In this document: positions 7,324 through 14,194 of the stretch, one piece after another
How the letters are laid out: each line of letters begins with the position of its first letter
Numbering within the stretch: the stretch's first letter is position 1
Source: Candidatus Woesearchaeota archaeon
Lineage (GTDB): Archaea > Nanoarchaeota > Nanoarchaeia > Woesearchaeales > GW2011-AR4
Assembly (NCBI GenBank): GCA_023259315.1
Contig: JAHFQL010000010.1
Location: forward strand, 1 to 20,728
Direction of reading: 5' to 3'
Length of the DNA: 20,728 nucleotides
Translations under genes and position numbers: made by a program
The notes under the pieces: generated by a model
The model's database searches: none
Told to the model about the DNA's origin: nothing
What the model saw: the letters and a program-made list of their open reading frames with translations, nothing else

Positions 7324-8068
7324 ACATAACTCTTTCTGGAGGTTTCTGCATTCTTCCTATGTATCCTACATATGGGGGATCCATAATATCAATTCCAGCG
7401 TGTTGACGTATGTATGACCTAGCTAGATCAAAATCCAGCGGAACTATTTCCGGAATGACTTGAGTTCTCCTTACTGAATTAAGTTTTCTTGCTACGATTT
7501 CAGCTAAAGAGAGTTCCTCTGAAAAAACTGTGCTGACAAGATGAGGAAAATCTCCATGCTTTACAAATGCCGCTGTTTGATCTATTAAACTCTGCTGCGA
7601 TTTTGATTGCTGTGATCTTAATTCTTGTTCTAAATCGAATCCCTTTAATGTCACGTAAGCAATTCCACCGCTATTCCCTATGATATTACGAAGTGTTACC
7701 AATTTGATTCCTCCTATTGCATATACAGAAGGATTGGCTACTCGATATAATATATCGCTTGCACTAATTCCAATTCCTATATTGTTGGGGTTTGTAAAAT
7801 ATCCATAAGTCTTAACTAGCCCTGATGGAAAAGTAACTTTTAATTCAAACCACCCTCTTAACATTCTTTCATATTCTTGCTGGCTTCCGTATGCTTCAAC
7901 GATTTCACCATTTTCAATGTCTGTAAGCTCTTCAAGTGTTGCTCTAGTTTTCACTTCATCCACCTCAAATTTTGACGGAATGGTAACTGCAAAGAGGGGC
8001 ATAAGAATTTTTTGTGCATCATATAATCTATCAATTACAGCTTGTCTAGCTTTGGTTTGATCATCCAT
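7322..8068 (-). CDS. unknown protein, about 248 residues
   Basis: No family recognised. The product is a soluble, mixed alpha/beta-looking protein with no signal peptide or membrane segment. Visible features are a basic N-terminal helix (TKARQAVIDRLYDAQKI), a central region rich in Ile, Gly and aromatic residues (SGLVKTYGYFTNPNNIGIGI), a glutamine-rich helix ELRSQQSKSQQSLIDQ, and a proline-rich tail ending MQKPPERVM. The frame is open to a TTG at 8083, but the ATG at 8068 is preferred: a TTTATAAA box (minus, about 8093-8100) lies 25-32 nt upstream, which places transcription start at or next to this ATG. The gene stands alone between a hairpin-rich region and convergent coaD. Confidence 0.75.
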   Translation of the reverse strand: MDDQTKARQAVIDRLYDAQKILMPLFAVTIPSKFEVDEVKTRATLEELTDIENGEIVEAYGSQQEYERMLRGWFELKVTFPSGLVKTYGYFTNPNNIGIGISASDILYRVANPSVYAIGGIKLVTLRNIIGNSGGIAYVTLKGFDLEQELRSQQSKSQQSLIDQTAAFVKHGDFPHLVSTVFSEELSLAEIVARKLNSVRRTQVIPEIVPLDFDLARSYIRQHAGIDIMDPPYVGYIGRMQKPPERVM

Positions 8069-8186
8069 ATCAGATTTTAGCAAGTCAATTCAATTTATAA
8101 ATCTTTTTATTTTGTAACTACTTGTTAATCATAAATTATAGCCAACCAAAACCAATAAATTCCAACAACGTGGATGAAAACTGAGT

Positions 8187-8330
8187 GCAGAGGAAAAATC
8201 CGCTACGAAGTTCGGATTTTTCCTTTGCGAATAGGGTTTTGTGTGACATGCGAGTGAGCTTCGTTTGCGAACTCGCTCACAATTGACTCAAAACCCGTGT
8301 TTGAATCCAATGATGTTATTGGAATTTCAA
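8187..8330. other. run of three strong hairpins in the intergenic region
   Basis: The 284-bp gap between the start of the unknown gene (8068) and the rps17e stop (8353) holds three consecutive inverted repeats. The first pairs 8187-8202 with 8213-8228 (16 bp, one G-U; core AGGAAAAATCCG). The second pairs GGGTTTTG (8234-8241) with CAAAACCC (8289-8296) around inner stems such as GTGAGC/GCTCAC. The third is CCAAT/ATTGG at about 8307-8322. The region lies downstream of the rpoK-rps17e operon on the minus strand, so a transcription end or RNA-stabilising element is possible, as is an independent structured RNA. Confidence 0.5.
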
Positions 8331-8352
8331 TTAGAAAAAATATTAAAAATCT

Positions 8353-8601
8353 TCACTCATAGAACTTGCTCAAATCTTCCTCGTGCATTCTTCGCTTGGG
8401 CTCTTTGTCAAGAATTACTTTTTGTTTTATCAGCCTTGCCGTGTAGCCGGCTATTATGTTCCTCATTTTTGTGGAATCTACGCTTGTATATTTCTCGACC
8501 AATTCCTTGTTCTTGTCAAAATCAGGAGTAAATTCCTGAGCATGCACCTTAACAAGCTTTATTGCTATGCTTTTGACCAATCTTGTCTTTATTCTTCCCA
8601 T
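8353..8601 (-). CDS. rps17e: ribosomal protein S17e
   Basis: Small-subunit ribosomal protein found in archaea and eukaryotes only. The family signature is clear: MGRIKTRLVKSIAIKLV at the N-terminus (compare MGRVRTKTVKK in eukaryotes), FTPDFDKNKELVEKY, then DSTKMRNIIAGYTARLIKQK. At 82 residues it is somewhat longer than many archaeal S17e proteins, with a charged C-terminal extension (EPKRRMHEEDLSKFYE). It starts two bases after the rpoK stop (TAA-AA-ATG), so the two are co-translated. It is one of the two firmest archaeal markers in the window. Confidence 0.93.
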   Translation of the reverse strand: MGRIKTRLVKSIAIKLVKVHAQEFTPDFDKNKELVEKYTSVDSTKMRNIIAGYTARLIKQKVILDKEPKRRMHEEDLSKFYE

Positions 8602-8603
8602 TT

Positions 8604-8852
8604 TTATTCAAGTTTTGTCTGGTCAAAAGGCTTGACAGAAACATCTTTTTTGATTGTTCCAGGAAAAGGTCTTTTGACTGCTATCGGTATCAACCCCTGC
8701 TTAAACTCGAGCTTTGCTATCTCAACAGTGTTGTAACCTATCTTTTTCAAATCTTCATCCGTTAGCTTGACCATGAACGGCGCCCCCATAGAAATCTGCA
8801 GCGCCCTTGCGCCTATAATCCTTGCGTGCTCGTATTTGGTGTATTCTTCCAT
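8604..8852 (-). CDS. rpoK: DNA-directed RNA polymerase subunit K (Rpb6/omega homologue)
   Basis: Small RNA polymerase subunit that helps assemble and stabilise the largest subunit. Residues 4-24 carry the universal Rpb6/omega signature ([20 protein letters not shown]), followed by APFMVKL and the C-terminal [18 protein letters not shown], which matches archaeal RpoK and eukaryotic Rpb6. At 82 residues it lacks the acidic N-terminal extension of eukaryotic Rpb6. An 18-codon, very acidic micro-ORF lies just five bases upstream. Co-transcribed with rps17e, with a 2-base spacer. Confidence 0.93.
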   Translation of the reverse strand: MEEYTKYEHARIIGARALQISMGAPFMVKLTDEDLKKIGYNTVEIAKLEFKQGLIPIAVKRPFPGTIKKDVSVKPFDQTKLE

Positions 8853-8857
8853 ATTAT

Positions 8858-8914
8858 TTACTCGTCTTCCTCATTGTCATCATTGTCAAAATCATCATCG
8901 TAGGATAATTTCAT
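8858..8914 (-). CDS. 18-residue acidic micro-ORF upstream of rpoK
   Basis: ATG at 8914 follows GGGGGTGAG at ribosome-binding distance and opens a short frame, [18 protein letters not shown], then TAA. Eleven of 18 residues are Asp or Glu. The stop lies five bases before the rpoK ATG, in a different frame. It may be a real micropeptide, a coupling leader for rpoK, or a detached relic of the acidic N-terminal tail seen in eukaryotic Rpb6. The strong ribosome-binding site is the main support. Confidence 0.5.
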   Translation of the reverse strand: MKLSYDDDFDNDDNEEDE

Positions 8915-8934
8915 TTGGCTCACCCCCAAAAGTT

Positions 8935-9051
8935 TTAAAGCACTTCATCATCGTCCAAAAAACTTTCACCGCATGAAGGGCACTCAACCTCGCCTTCCTC
9001 TAGTATAGTACCACAACTGGGGCATTCCCTCTGCTCATCGTAATCCCCCAT
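8935..9051 (-). CDS. mini zinc-ribbon protein, 38 residues
   Basis: Too short for most gene callers. The 38-residue product has two CPSCG knuckles (C10/C13 and C24/C27), a complete four-cysteine zinc ribbon, and ends in an acidic tail (LDDDEVL). The ATG at 9051 follows GGTGATT (9054-9060). It is the first gene of the likely rpoK-rps17e operon, so a role in transcription or translation is plausible but not shown. Such mini zinc ribbons are common beside archaeal informational genes. Confidence 0.75.
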   Translation of the reverse strand: MGDYDEQRECPSCGTILEEGEVECPSCGESFLDDDEVL

Positions 9052-9082
9052 TTAATCACCACAGAGCAAAGCCTTTCATCGT

Positions 9083-9130
9083 GGCTTTAAACATGCTCGG
9101 CTTGAAATCTGACGGTAGTATTTAAATATA
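9083..9130 (-). promoter_or_regulatory. promoters of the zinc-ribbon/rpoK/rps17e operon
   Basis: Two TATA-like boxes face left: GTTTAAAG (minus, 9085-9092), which would start RNA near 9063 and leave a short leader with a GGTGAT site, and TATATTTAAATAC (minus, 9118-9130), which would give a leader of about 45 nt. The IS630-type element ends at about 9139, only some 9 bp upstream of the second box, so native upstream sequence has been displaced. Confidence 0.5.
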
Positions 9131-10091
9131 TCGGTAAATTAGTAAACGACATAAGTAACTGGACACGTTAAGCGTAAAAAAATCCCCATCAAGAAAGTTT
9201 TCTATGCTTTCTTGTATATTCTCCAAGTTAGGATAATAAATTGAATTTGTCACATTTGCTCTTACAATCTTACAACAGGTTTCTGTTTGATTTAGCTCTG
9301 GACTGTAAGGGGAAATGAATTCAACTTTAATTCTTGAGAATTTCCTTAAGTAATTCATTATTGGGGCAGTCTTGCGATAGCTAGTATTATCCAATAAATT
9401 TCTTCCTTTTAGGAAGAGAATCTATAAAATCCGATAGAAAAGCTTTGTAAGCCAAGGAATTCAGAGCATCATAAAACTCATAGAATAATTTTTGACTATC
9501 CATTAATGCTCCAAAAATTGTAAGTTTCTTATTACTCCAGAATAAAACTCCCTTGGGCATTTCTTCCTTGAAAAACCAAACTCTTCTGTAAACAGGAACT
9601 AAACGAAAGCCTGCCTCGTCAAAAGTTACGATTGAATAACCCATATTTTCCTGCTCGAGTTTTTTTTTAAATTCCTCTCGGAATTTGTTCTGTGCCTTTT
9701 CATCTTTCCTTATGTGGCTTACTCTTGGAATTGTCAATGACAAGCCTATTTTATGCAGTAATCTTTGCGTGTGACGCAAAGTGTATTTTCTATTGATTTT
9801 GTGCTCAATAATCTCAAGAACTTCTTTGGACGAAATTCCTGTCTTTTTTGGCTCAAGGATTCGTACTTTTATCAAATTTCTTATAGAAATTAGTTCATCT
9901 TTTGTTAATGGAGTTGGCCTTCCACTTCTTGGCTTGTCAGCCAAGCTTTTGGTTTTTTTACATCTGTTAACCCAGAATGAAGCTTTTGATTTGCTAATAC
10001 CAAGTATCGAGGCAATTTCCCTAACGGTTCTCTTTTCGTTGCCTAATTTGATTATTAGTTCACGCTCTTTTTGTTTTGCTGATTTCAGAAT
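9122..10091 (-). pseudogene. IS630-type transposase, frame broken once
   Basis: The N-terminal part contains a helix-turn-helix (RTVREIASILGISKSKASFW) and ADKPRSGRPTPLTKDE, typical of IS630. The DDE catalytic core follows: first Asp in IVTFDEAGF, second Asp in LDNTSYRK, and Glu in the SPELNQTE region. The frame continues upstream of the TTG at 9944 to about 10091, where a near-cognate codon (ATT) lies downstream of a TATATATA box (10121-10130); no ATG is available. At about 9387-9400 the first frame ends (KKFIG-stop), while a -1 frame carries on LDNTSY, so one base is missing or a frameshift is used. The second frame has no stop inside the element and runs through the terminal repeat into flanking DNA, stopping at 9122. 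Confidence 0.82.
9139..9151 (+). repeat. IS630 terminal inverted repeat, left
   Basis: TTAGTAAACGACA, exact complement of the repeat at 10146-10158. Confidence 0.85.
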
Positions 10092-10145
10092 ATCGCCCTA
10101 TAAAGCTTAAGAAGAACTAGTATATATATTTTGTCCTAAAATTAT

Positions 10146-10158
10146 TGTCGTTTACTAA
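10146..10158 (-). repeat. IS630 terminal inverted repeat, right
   Basis: On the minus strand this reads TTAGTAAACGACA, identical over 13 bases to the left end at 9139-9151. Confidence 0.85.
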
Positions 10159-10263
10159 AAAACCAATAACTTTATATAGTGGCAAATTATCCTCTATATT
10201 GGTACATAGAAATTGCTATTTCTAGTAAATTTCGTGTAACTAATTAGAAGGAGTGGAAGAAGA

Positions 10264-10410
10264 ATGCGTTACGGAAGTTTTGAGAACAGAACTATGCATA
10301 AGATAAAGTGTTCTGACTGCGGCGCGGATGCGGAAGTACCGTTCCAGCCAAAGGAAGGAAGACCTGTCTATTGCAGGGACTGTTACAGCAAGAAGAAACC
10401 AAGATACTAG
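10264..10410 (+). CDS. CxxC-x17-CxxC zinc-binding mini-protein, 48 residues
   Basis: A small basic protein with four cysteines (C16, C19, C37, C40) in the spacing CxxC-x17-CxxC, the pattern of the domain family named for that spacing. Between them lies VPFQPKEGRPVYCRDC, characteristic of that family, and the tail is lysine-rich (YSKKKPRY). It probably binds one zinc ion; nucleic-acid binding is plausible from its charge but not shown. The ATG at 10264 follows a strong AAGGAGTGG ribosome-binding site, and a TTTATATA box lies near 10170. T-rich tracts follow the stop. Codons are relatively GC-rich compared with neighbours, suggesting good expression. Confidence 0.82.
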   Translation: MRYGSFENRTMHKIKCSDCGADAEVPFQPKEGRPVYCRDCYSKKKPRY

Positions 10411-10446
10411 GATAACAATCCTTAGTTAACAGGTTCATATAATAAA

Positions 10447-10472
10447 TTTTTTTATTTTTTTTTTGATTTTTT
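10447..10472 (+). terminator. oligo-T terminator
   Basis: Runs of T7, T10 and T6 separated by A and GA follow the zinc-binding gene by about 37 nt. Oligo-T tracts without a hairpin are the usual archaeal terminator signal. Confidence 0.65.
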
Positions 10473-10531
10473 CTTATGATTAAATATATAAGTATGTTCT
10501 TATTTCCATTGCTATTTTTAAGTGTATACAA

Positions 10532-11266
10532 ATGAGTATAGATGCTAAAATAATAAGACGGACAAAGAAAGGAGACTGGATTGCACTTACTAGTTTGGGT
10601 ATTGAAATTTTGTTGTCTCGTTCTGATAAAAATTTATTTTTAGGAGCTCAAGTTTATTTTCAAGGCCTTAGGAAAGGCGAGCATATTTCATTTCCTGATG
10701 GAAGATATAATGTAAGAAATACTCCGATTCAATTAGTAGGTGTTGGTGTAATTGATGATGACCATATAAATTATGCAGAAAGGGATCAATATGATTATTG
10801 GAAAGCCTTGACAGGTAATTTCGGCAGGACCAATTTAAGAAAAAATACCGGACCTAGATATGTAGACATAGGTACGATGGTGGATATCCACAGCGTTAGA
10901 TCACAAGGAATAAATCACAGATGGATTGATGACTGGAGTGCTTCATCAGTGCAATATCCAGAAGGGCAACTTTCCGGTAGCCAGATAGATTTAGCTCGAA
11001 GAATTCAGAATGAATTTTTTAATGGTCCGAAGCCGGCACTTAATGGGAGAGTAGGAACTGTTGTATTAGTTGATAGCAATGATATGGTTATAATTCCAGA
11101 CGAGAAATTCCATAAGTTAAGCATTTTTGGTAAAGACTTGGAAGCAAGGCATGTTTTTAGCTTATCGAGTGAGCCAAGAGACCAATTCCCAGTTGGAACA
11201 AGGGTAGTTTACGGCACATTATTTCACGATGGAGAATATCATAGAGATAAAGCTTATAAGTTATAA
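10532..11266 (+). CDS. unknown protein, 244 residues
   Basis: No family recognised. It is a soluble, mostly beta-looking protein without signal peptide or membrane helices. It begins with strand-rich sequence (MSIDAKIIRRTKKGDWIALT), has a central part rich in Asp, Tyr and Arg (ADDHIN-like and YAERDQYDYWKALTGNF regions, about residues 75-97), and ends with short strands (ARHVFSLS, GTRVVYGTLFHDGEYH). A TATA box (AAATATATAAG, about 10483) precedes the ATG. It stands alone upstream of lplA, which has its own promoter. Its codon use is similar to the other unrecognised genes at 7322 and 12109. Confidence 0.75.
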   Translation: MSIDAKIIRRTKKGDWIALTSLGIEILLSRSDKNLFLGAQVYFQGLRKGEHISFPDGRYNVRNTPIQLVGVGVIDDDHINYAERDQYDYWKALTGNFGRTNLRKNTGPRYVDIGTMVDIHSVRSQGINHRWIDDWSASSVQYPEGQLSGSQIDLARRIQNEFFNGPKPALNGRVGTVVLVDSNDMVIIPDEKFHKLSIFGKDLEARHVFSLSSEPRDQFPVGTRVVYGTLFHDGEYHRDKAYKL

Positions 11267-11269
11267 TTT

Positions 11270-11306
11270 ACGATGATTTTTAAATACTTAATTTACCCTA
11301 TTCTAT
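11270..11306 (+). promoter_or_regulatory. lplA promoter
   Basis: TTTTTAAATA at 11277-11286 lies 21-30 nt before the ATG with no ribosome-binding site between them, the pattern of a leaderless archaeal mRNA. Confidence 0.65.
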
Positions 11307-12065
11307 ATGCAATTCCGCCTAATAGAGCAGCAATCTTACAACGCAGCCATGAACATGGCCTTAGACGAATCTATATTTGAAAGTGTTTCAAAAAATAAAT
11401 CATTGCCTACAATCAGGCTCTATAAATGGAAAAACAACTCTGTTTCTGTTGCTGCCAATCAAAACGAAGATGAAATTGATTTGGGTTTGTGCAGAAAAAA
11501 TAATATTGATGTTGTCAGGAGGATTACTGGGGGAAGGACTGTTTTCCACGATAAAGTTGACTTTACATACAGCGTTATTGCACCGATAAAATTTTTTGAC
11601 AATAGCATAAAAAATGCTTATTCAGAAATCTGCTCTTGGATTATGGATGGTTTGCATGATTTGGGAATAAAATCCAAATTGGAGAACAAGAATGATATAA
11701 TGGCATATGGAAAAAAAATATCAGGAAATGCGGCAAAGCTAATTGATAAGATTTATCTCCAGCACGGAACTTTGATTTATGACATTGATTTCAGTTTGAT
11801 GCCAAAGATATTAAATATTTCTGAGGAATTGGCAAGGCAGAAGATTGCATCAATTTCACAATTCAAGAAAATAAGCCAGGAAAAAGTTTATCAGGCATTA
11901 AAGAAAAATTTTATCAAGAATAAAAACATTAAAGTGCAAGAATTGTCAAGGGATGAATTAACCAGAGCAGAGCAATTGGCAAAGACAAAATACAAAGACT
12001 TAAGCTTAACATCAAATTTAATTCTTAAAAACAAAGGAGCTTGCTATGTACTAGAAGTAAATTAA
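11307..12065 (+). CDS. lplA: lipoate-protein ligase A
   Basis: Attaches lipoate (through lipoyl-AMP) to the lipoyl-domain lysine of 2-oxoacid dehydrogenase E2 proteins. Family motifs are RRITGGRTVFHD (residues 71-82), KKISGNAAK (136-144, with the catalytic-type lysine K137) and QHGT (152-155). At 252 residues it has the catalytic domain but no room for the full C-terminal accessory domain of E. coli LplA. This resembles the archaeal (Thermoplasma) situation, where a separate LplB protein is needed; no lplB is seen here. Its natural substrate is encoded nearby: the E2 gene at 12492-13766 has a standard lipoyl lysine. Lys- and Asn-rich codon use is similar to coaE. Confidence 0.9.
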   Translation: MQFRLIEQQSYNAAMNMALDESIFESVSKNKSLPTIRLYKWKNNSVSVAANQNEDEIDLGLCRKNNIDVVRRITGGRTVFHDKVDFTYSVIAPIKFFDNSIKNAYSEICSWIMDGLHDLGIKSKLENKNDIMAYGKKISGNAAKLIDKIYLQHGTLIYDIDFSLMPKILNISEELARQKIASISQFKKISQEKVYQALKKNFIKNKNIKVQELSRDELTRAEQLAKTKYKDLSLTSNLILKNKGACYVLEVN

Positions 12066-12108
12066 AAAGGCAGAAAAATTTAAATAATGGCGATAATTCT
12101 TATGATTT

Positions 12109-12480
12109 ATGGACGATAGGTATATGACTGTAGCTTCCATGGCTTTCTTGGAATGTTTAAAGCCGGAGGCGAGTATCGAGGTTGTCATTACCGGTGAATG
12201 TTCTGGCGACTTGACGGGAAAATTGGTAGGAGCACCCCAGACAGCTTCAGAAATCGGCGTCCCGGCAGCCCCTAGAAGTGATTATGCAGAATCAATTGCG
12301 GTAATTCGTAGATATATTGATCAAGTAAAAGGAACTCATATGAGAACTGACCTTCCATCAGGCCAAGTTCTTGCAATATTGACTAATGAACAAATTGTAG
12401 CTCTCGAACAGCTAACCATCAATAGAATTTTACCAGTTGAATGGATATCCATTCTTAGACCAGCAACGAAGAAAAATTAA
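12109..12480 (+). CDS. unknown protein, 123 residues
   Basis: No family recognised. It begins MDDRYMTVASMAFLECLKPE, then IEVVITGECSGDLTGKLVGAP, a helix SDYAESIAVIRRYIDQVKGT, and ends with LTNEQIVALEQLTINRILPVEWISIL and a basic tail. The pattern is that of a small soluble alpha/beta protein; three cysteines or fewer and no metal motif. TTTAAATAA at about 12079 precedes the ATG by about 25 nt (leaderless). It converges with the E2 gene, separated by a perfect 16-bp palindrome. Confidence 0.65.
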   Translation: MDDRYMTVASMAFLECLKPEASIEVVITGECSGDLTGKLVGAPQTASEIGVPAAPRSDYAESIAVIRRYIDQVKGTHMRTDLPSGQVLAILTNEQIVALEQLTINRILPVEWISILRPATKKN

Positions 12481-12496
12481 ATTAAGAATTCTTAAT
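12481..12496. terminator. perfect 16-bp palindrome between convergent genes
   Basis: ATTAAGAATTCTTAAT is fully self-complementary, starts immediately after the stop of the + strand gene and covers the E2 stop codon. It may act as a stop signal for both convergent transcripts; a similar but imperfect palindrome lies at the coaD junction (7301-7323). Confidence 0.4.
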
Positions 12497-13766
12497 GCTC
12501 TTTCGGTGGTTCAAAATCCAAAGTCTCCAATCTTTTTATAAGCTCAACGGCAAATCTTGCAGCTTGGGCGCCATCAACAATTCTGTGGTCATAAGTTAAA
12601 GACAGAGGCAATATTTTTCTTACTTCAATTTTCCCGTTTCTAACAACTGGCTTTTCAACCATTCTTCCAACTCCAAGTATTGCGCTTTCGGGAAAGTTGA
12701 TTATTGGAGTAAAAAATTGCACACCAACAGAGCCGAGGTTGCTCACTGTAAAAGTTCCTCCTTTCAAGTCCATCATGTTGACTTTTCTTGTCTGGGCGTC
12801 AATGGCCATTTTTTGTATCTCTGCAGCAATTGTCTTTATGTCTTTTGCCTGGGCTCCTTTCACTACAGGAACAAACAATCCGTCCTCTGAGTCAACAGCA
12901 ACCCCAACATTGTAATATTTTTTCAAGACAATTTCATCGTCTTCAAGAGAGGCATTCAAGTATGGATGGCCCATCAAGGTTACGGCAACTGCCTTTACAA
13001 TGTAAGGAGCCAAGGTCAACTTTATTTTTTCTTTTTCATAAGCGGATTTTTCCTTTTCCCTTAAATTCCACAAGTCTGTAACATCTGCTTCGTGCATGTT
13101 TGTCAGCTGTGCTGCTGTAAAAATCGACTCAACCATTTTTGTAGCTGTTGCTTTTTTGATACCGTGCAATGCAACCCTGTCAATGTATCCAAAGAAGTCA
13201 TATTTTCTAACAACCTTTATTCCAGATTCTTCTTTCGCAGTTCCTGCTGCTTTCTGGGCATCCTCAATGGTAATTCTGTTGCCCGGGCCAGTGCCTTTTA
13301 CGCTGTTCAAATCCACATTGAGTTGTTTTGCTAAATTTCTTACTGCCGGCGTGGCTTGAATTGATGCGCCTGCTGCAGCATATTTTTGTGAATTAATAGA
13401 TTGTGACTGGGTGACTGGCTTTACTTCTTTTGCTTCCTCCAAAAACCCAACAACAGAACCGGTGTAAGGCACATTACCGTCATCTTTTTTGAATTCCATA
13501 TGTTTTTTTGCATCCTCTAAACTTTCCCCTTCTTCAAGTATTGTCACCATTATTTCGCCGACATGTATGACGCCACCAGCTTGAACATGCAGTTTCAGAA
13601 TCGTGCCGGACTTGGGTGATGGCATTTCAACTATTGCTTTGTCTGTCTCAATCTCGCCAAGCGGATCGTCAGCTTTTATTTTGTCGCCTTCCTTGACAAA
13701 CCATTTCACTATTTCTCCCTCGTGGATTCCCTCTCCAACATCCGGAAACTTGAATTCGTAAGGCAT
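12492..13766 (-). CDS. pdhC: 2-oxoacid dehydrogenase E2 (dihydrolipoamide acyltransferase)
   Basis: Core subunit that moves the acyl group from E1 to CoA. Three parts are visible: a lipoyl domain (residues 1-80) with the lipoylated lysine K43 in ETDKAIVEMPSP; a linker; a peripheral-subunit-binding domain (about 138-173, ATPAVRNLAKQLNVDLN and GTGPGNRITIEDA) for E1 or E3; and the catalytic domain ending in TYDHRIVDGAQAARF, with active-site H394 and D398. At 424 residues with a single lipoyl domain it has the standard form. It has its own TATA box (TTTTATAA, 13797-13804) and is separated from E1-beta by about 430 bp holding a small ORF and hairpins. Substrate is probably pyruvate, judged mainly from E1-alpha. 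Confidence 0.93.
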   Translation of the reverse strand: MPYEFKFPDVGEGIHEGEIVKWFVKEGDKIKADDPLGEIETDKAIVEMPSPKSGTILKLHVQAGGVIHVGEIMVTILEEGESLEDAKKHMEFKKDDGNVPYTGSVVGFLEEAKEVKPVTQSQSINSQKYAAAGASIQATPAVRNLAKQLNVDLNSVKGTGPGNRITIEDAQKAAGTAKEESGIKVVRKYDFFGYIDRVALHGIKKATATKMVESIFTAAQLTNMHEADVTDLWNLREKEKSAYEKEKIKLTLAPYIVKAVAVTLMGHPYLNASLEDDEIVLKKYYNVGVAVDSEDGLFVPVVKGAQAKDIKTIAAEIQKMAIDAQTRKVNMMDLKGGTFTVSNLGSVGVQFFTPIINFPESAILGVGRMVEKPVVRNGKIEVRKILPLSLTYDHRIVDGAQAARFAVELIKRLETLDFEPPKEH

Positions 13767-13810
13767 TTTGTTTAAAATTTTTGTTTTATTGTTGTATTTT
13801 TATAAGTTTA

Positions 13811-14007
13811 TTATTCAATCCGCTCACTTCGTTCGCAAATTTTACGCTCGGCGGCAAGGACGGCTGCTGCATTTTTTGCTTTTGTTTTGTCTACAGTCCA
13901 TCCGCCTCGACTTATTTTAAAATTATTGTTATGTTCCGAGGCGTTGCGATGTGGAAATTGGAGCAACGCCGAGTGTAAATAATGTTGCCGAAGGCAACTA
14001 ATTGAAT
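13811..14007. other. hairpin-rich, GC-richer intergenic region
   Basis: The gap between the 61-residue ORF and the E2 promoter holds two hairpins. GTTGCC/GGCAAC (13984-13998) reads on the minus strand as GTTGCCTTCGGCAAC, with a C(UUCG)G-type tetraloop, just after the ORF stop. GGCGTTGC/GCAACGCC (13940-13947, 13963-13970) has a 15-nt loop. Further along are CGCTCACTTCGTTCGC and GCTCGGCGGC-type sequences. A minus-strand frame of over 30 codons without a start (RGGWTVDKTKAKNAAAVLAA) is open here but has no family match. The region may be a terminator plus dispersed palindromic repeat. Confidence 0.45.
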
Positions 14008-14193
14008 TTATTTTTTATATTTATCCAAAATTTTATTTAACTTTATTATCAAATGTTTTCTCCAATTTGATTCTAGTTGAGTTTTCATCAATAAAACCAA
14101 ATCTTTATCTGACTTTGATAATTTAGTTTTTAAAAGTTTATTGCATAATTTTAAAATTTCTACATCTCTCTTTGTTTTCAAAACATATTTCAT
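14008..14193 (-). CDS. small basic ORF following E1-beta, 61 residues
   Basis: The ATG lies one base after the E1-beta stop (TAG-A-ATG), so translation would be coupled. The product is lysine- and leucine-rich and looks all-helical (DVEILKLCNKLLKTKLSKSD, then LLMKTQLESNWRKHLI and IKLNKILDKYKK). It has no recognised domain. A stable cUUCGg hairpin follows the stop within 25 nt, consistent with this being the last gene of the E1 operon. Clean spacing and a terminator-like structure support a real gene. Confidence 0.6.
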   Translation of the reverse strand: MKYVLKTKRDVEILKLCNKLLKTKLSKSDKDLVLLMKTQLESNWRKHLIIKLNKILDKYKK

Positions 14194-14194
14194 T

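Larger units (their letters stand above)
9139..10158 (-). mobile_element. IS630-type insertion sequence with matching terminal inverted repeats
   Basis: The ends carry 13-bp perfect inverted repeats: TTAGTAAACGACA at 9139-9151 and its complement at 10146-10158. If the outer TA of each is the duplicated target, as is usual for IS630/Tc1-mariner elements, the element is about 9142-10155 (about 1.01 kb). It contains a single transposase gene read leftwards whose frame is broken once. It lies between the rpoK operon promoter and the CxxC-x17-CxxC gene, transcribed toward the rpoK operon. Confidence 0.85.

Noticed and set aside
7322..8083. TTG at 8083 as the start of the unknown minus-strand gene
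   Set aside because: The TATA box at about 8093-8100 would put the transcript start downstream of that codon; the ATG at 8068 fits leaderless spacing.
8165..8190. C/D-box guide RNA (GGATGAAAACTGAG)
   Set aside because: The C-like and D-like boxes are only a few bases apart, with no second C'/D' pair or guide-length spacer.
8187..8230. RNase P RNA start, suggested by GAGGAAA in the first hairpin
   Set aside because: The rest of the conserved RNase P core is absent, the unit is too short, and GAGGAAA lies within a simple long stem.
10292..10531. Minus-strand frame of 79 codons
   Set aside because: It runs antisense through the CxxC-x17-CxxC gene and the T-rich terminator; the sense gene has a strong ribosome-binding site and a family motif.
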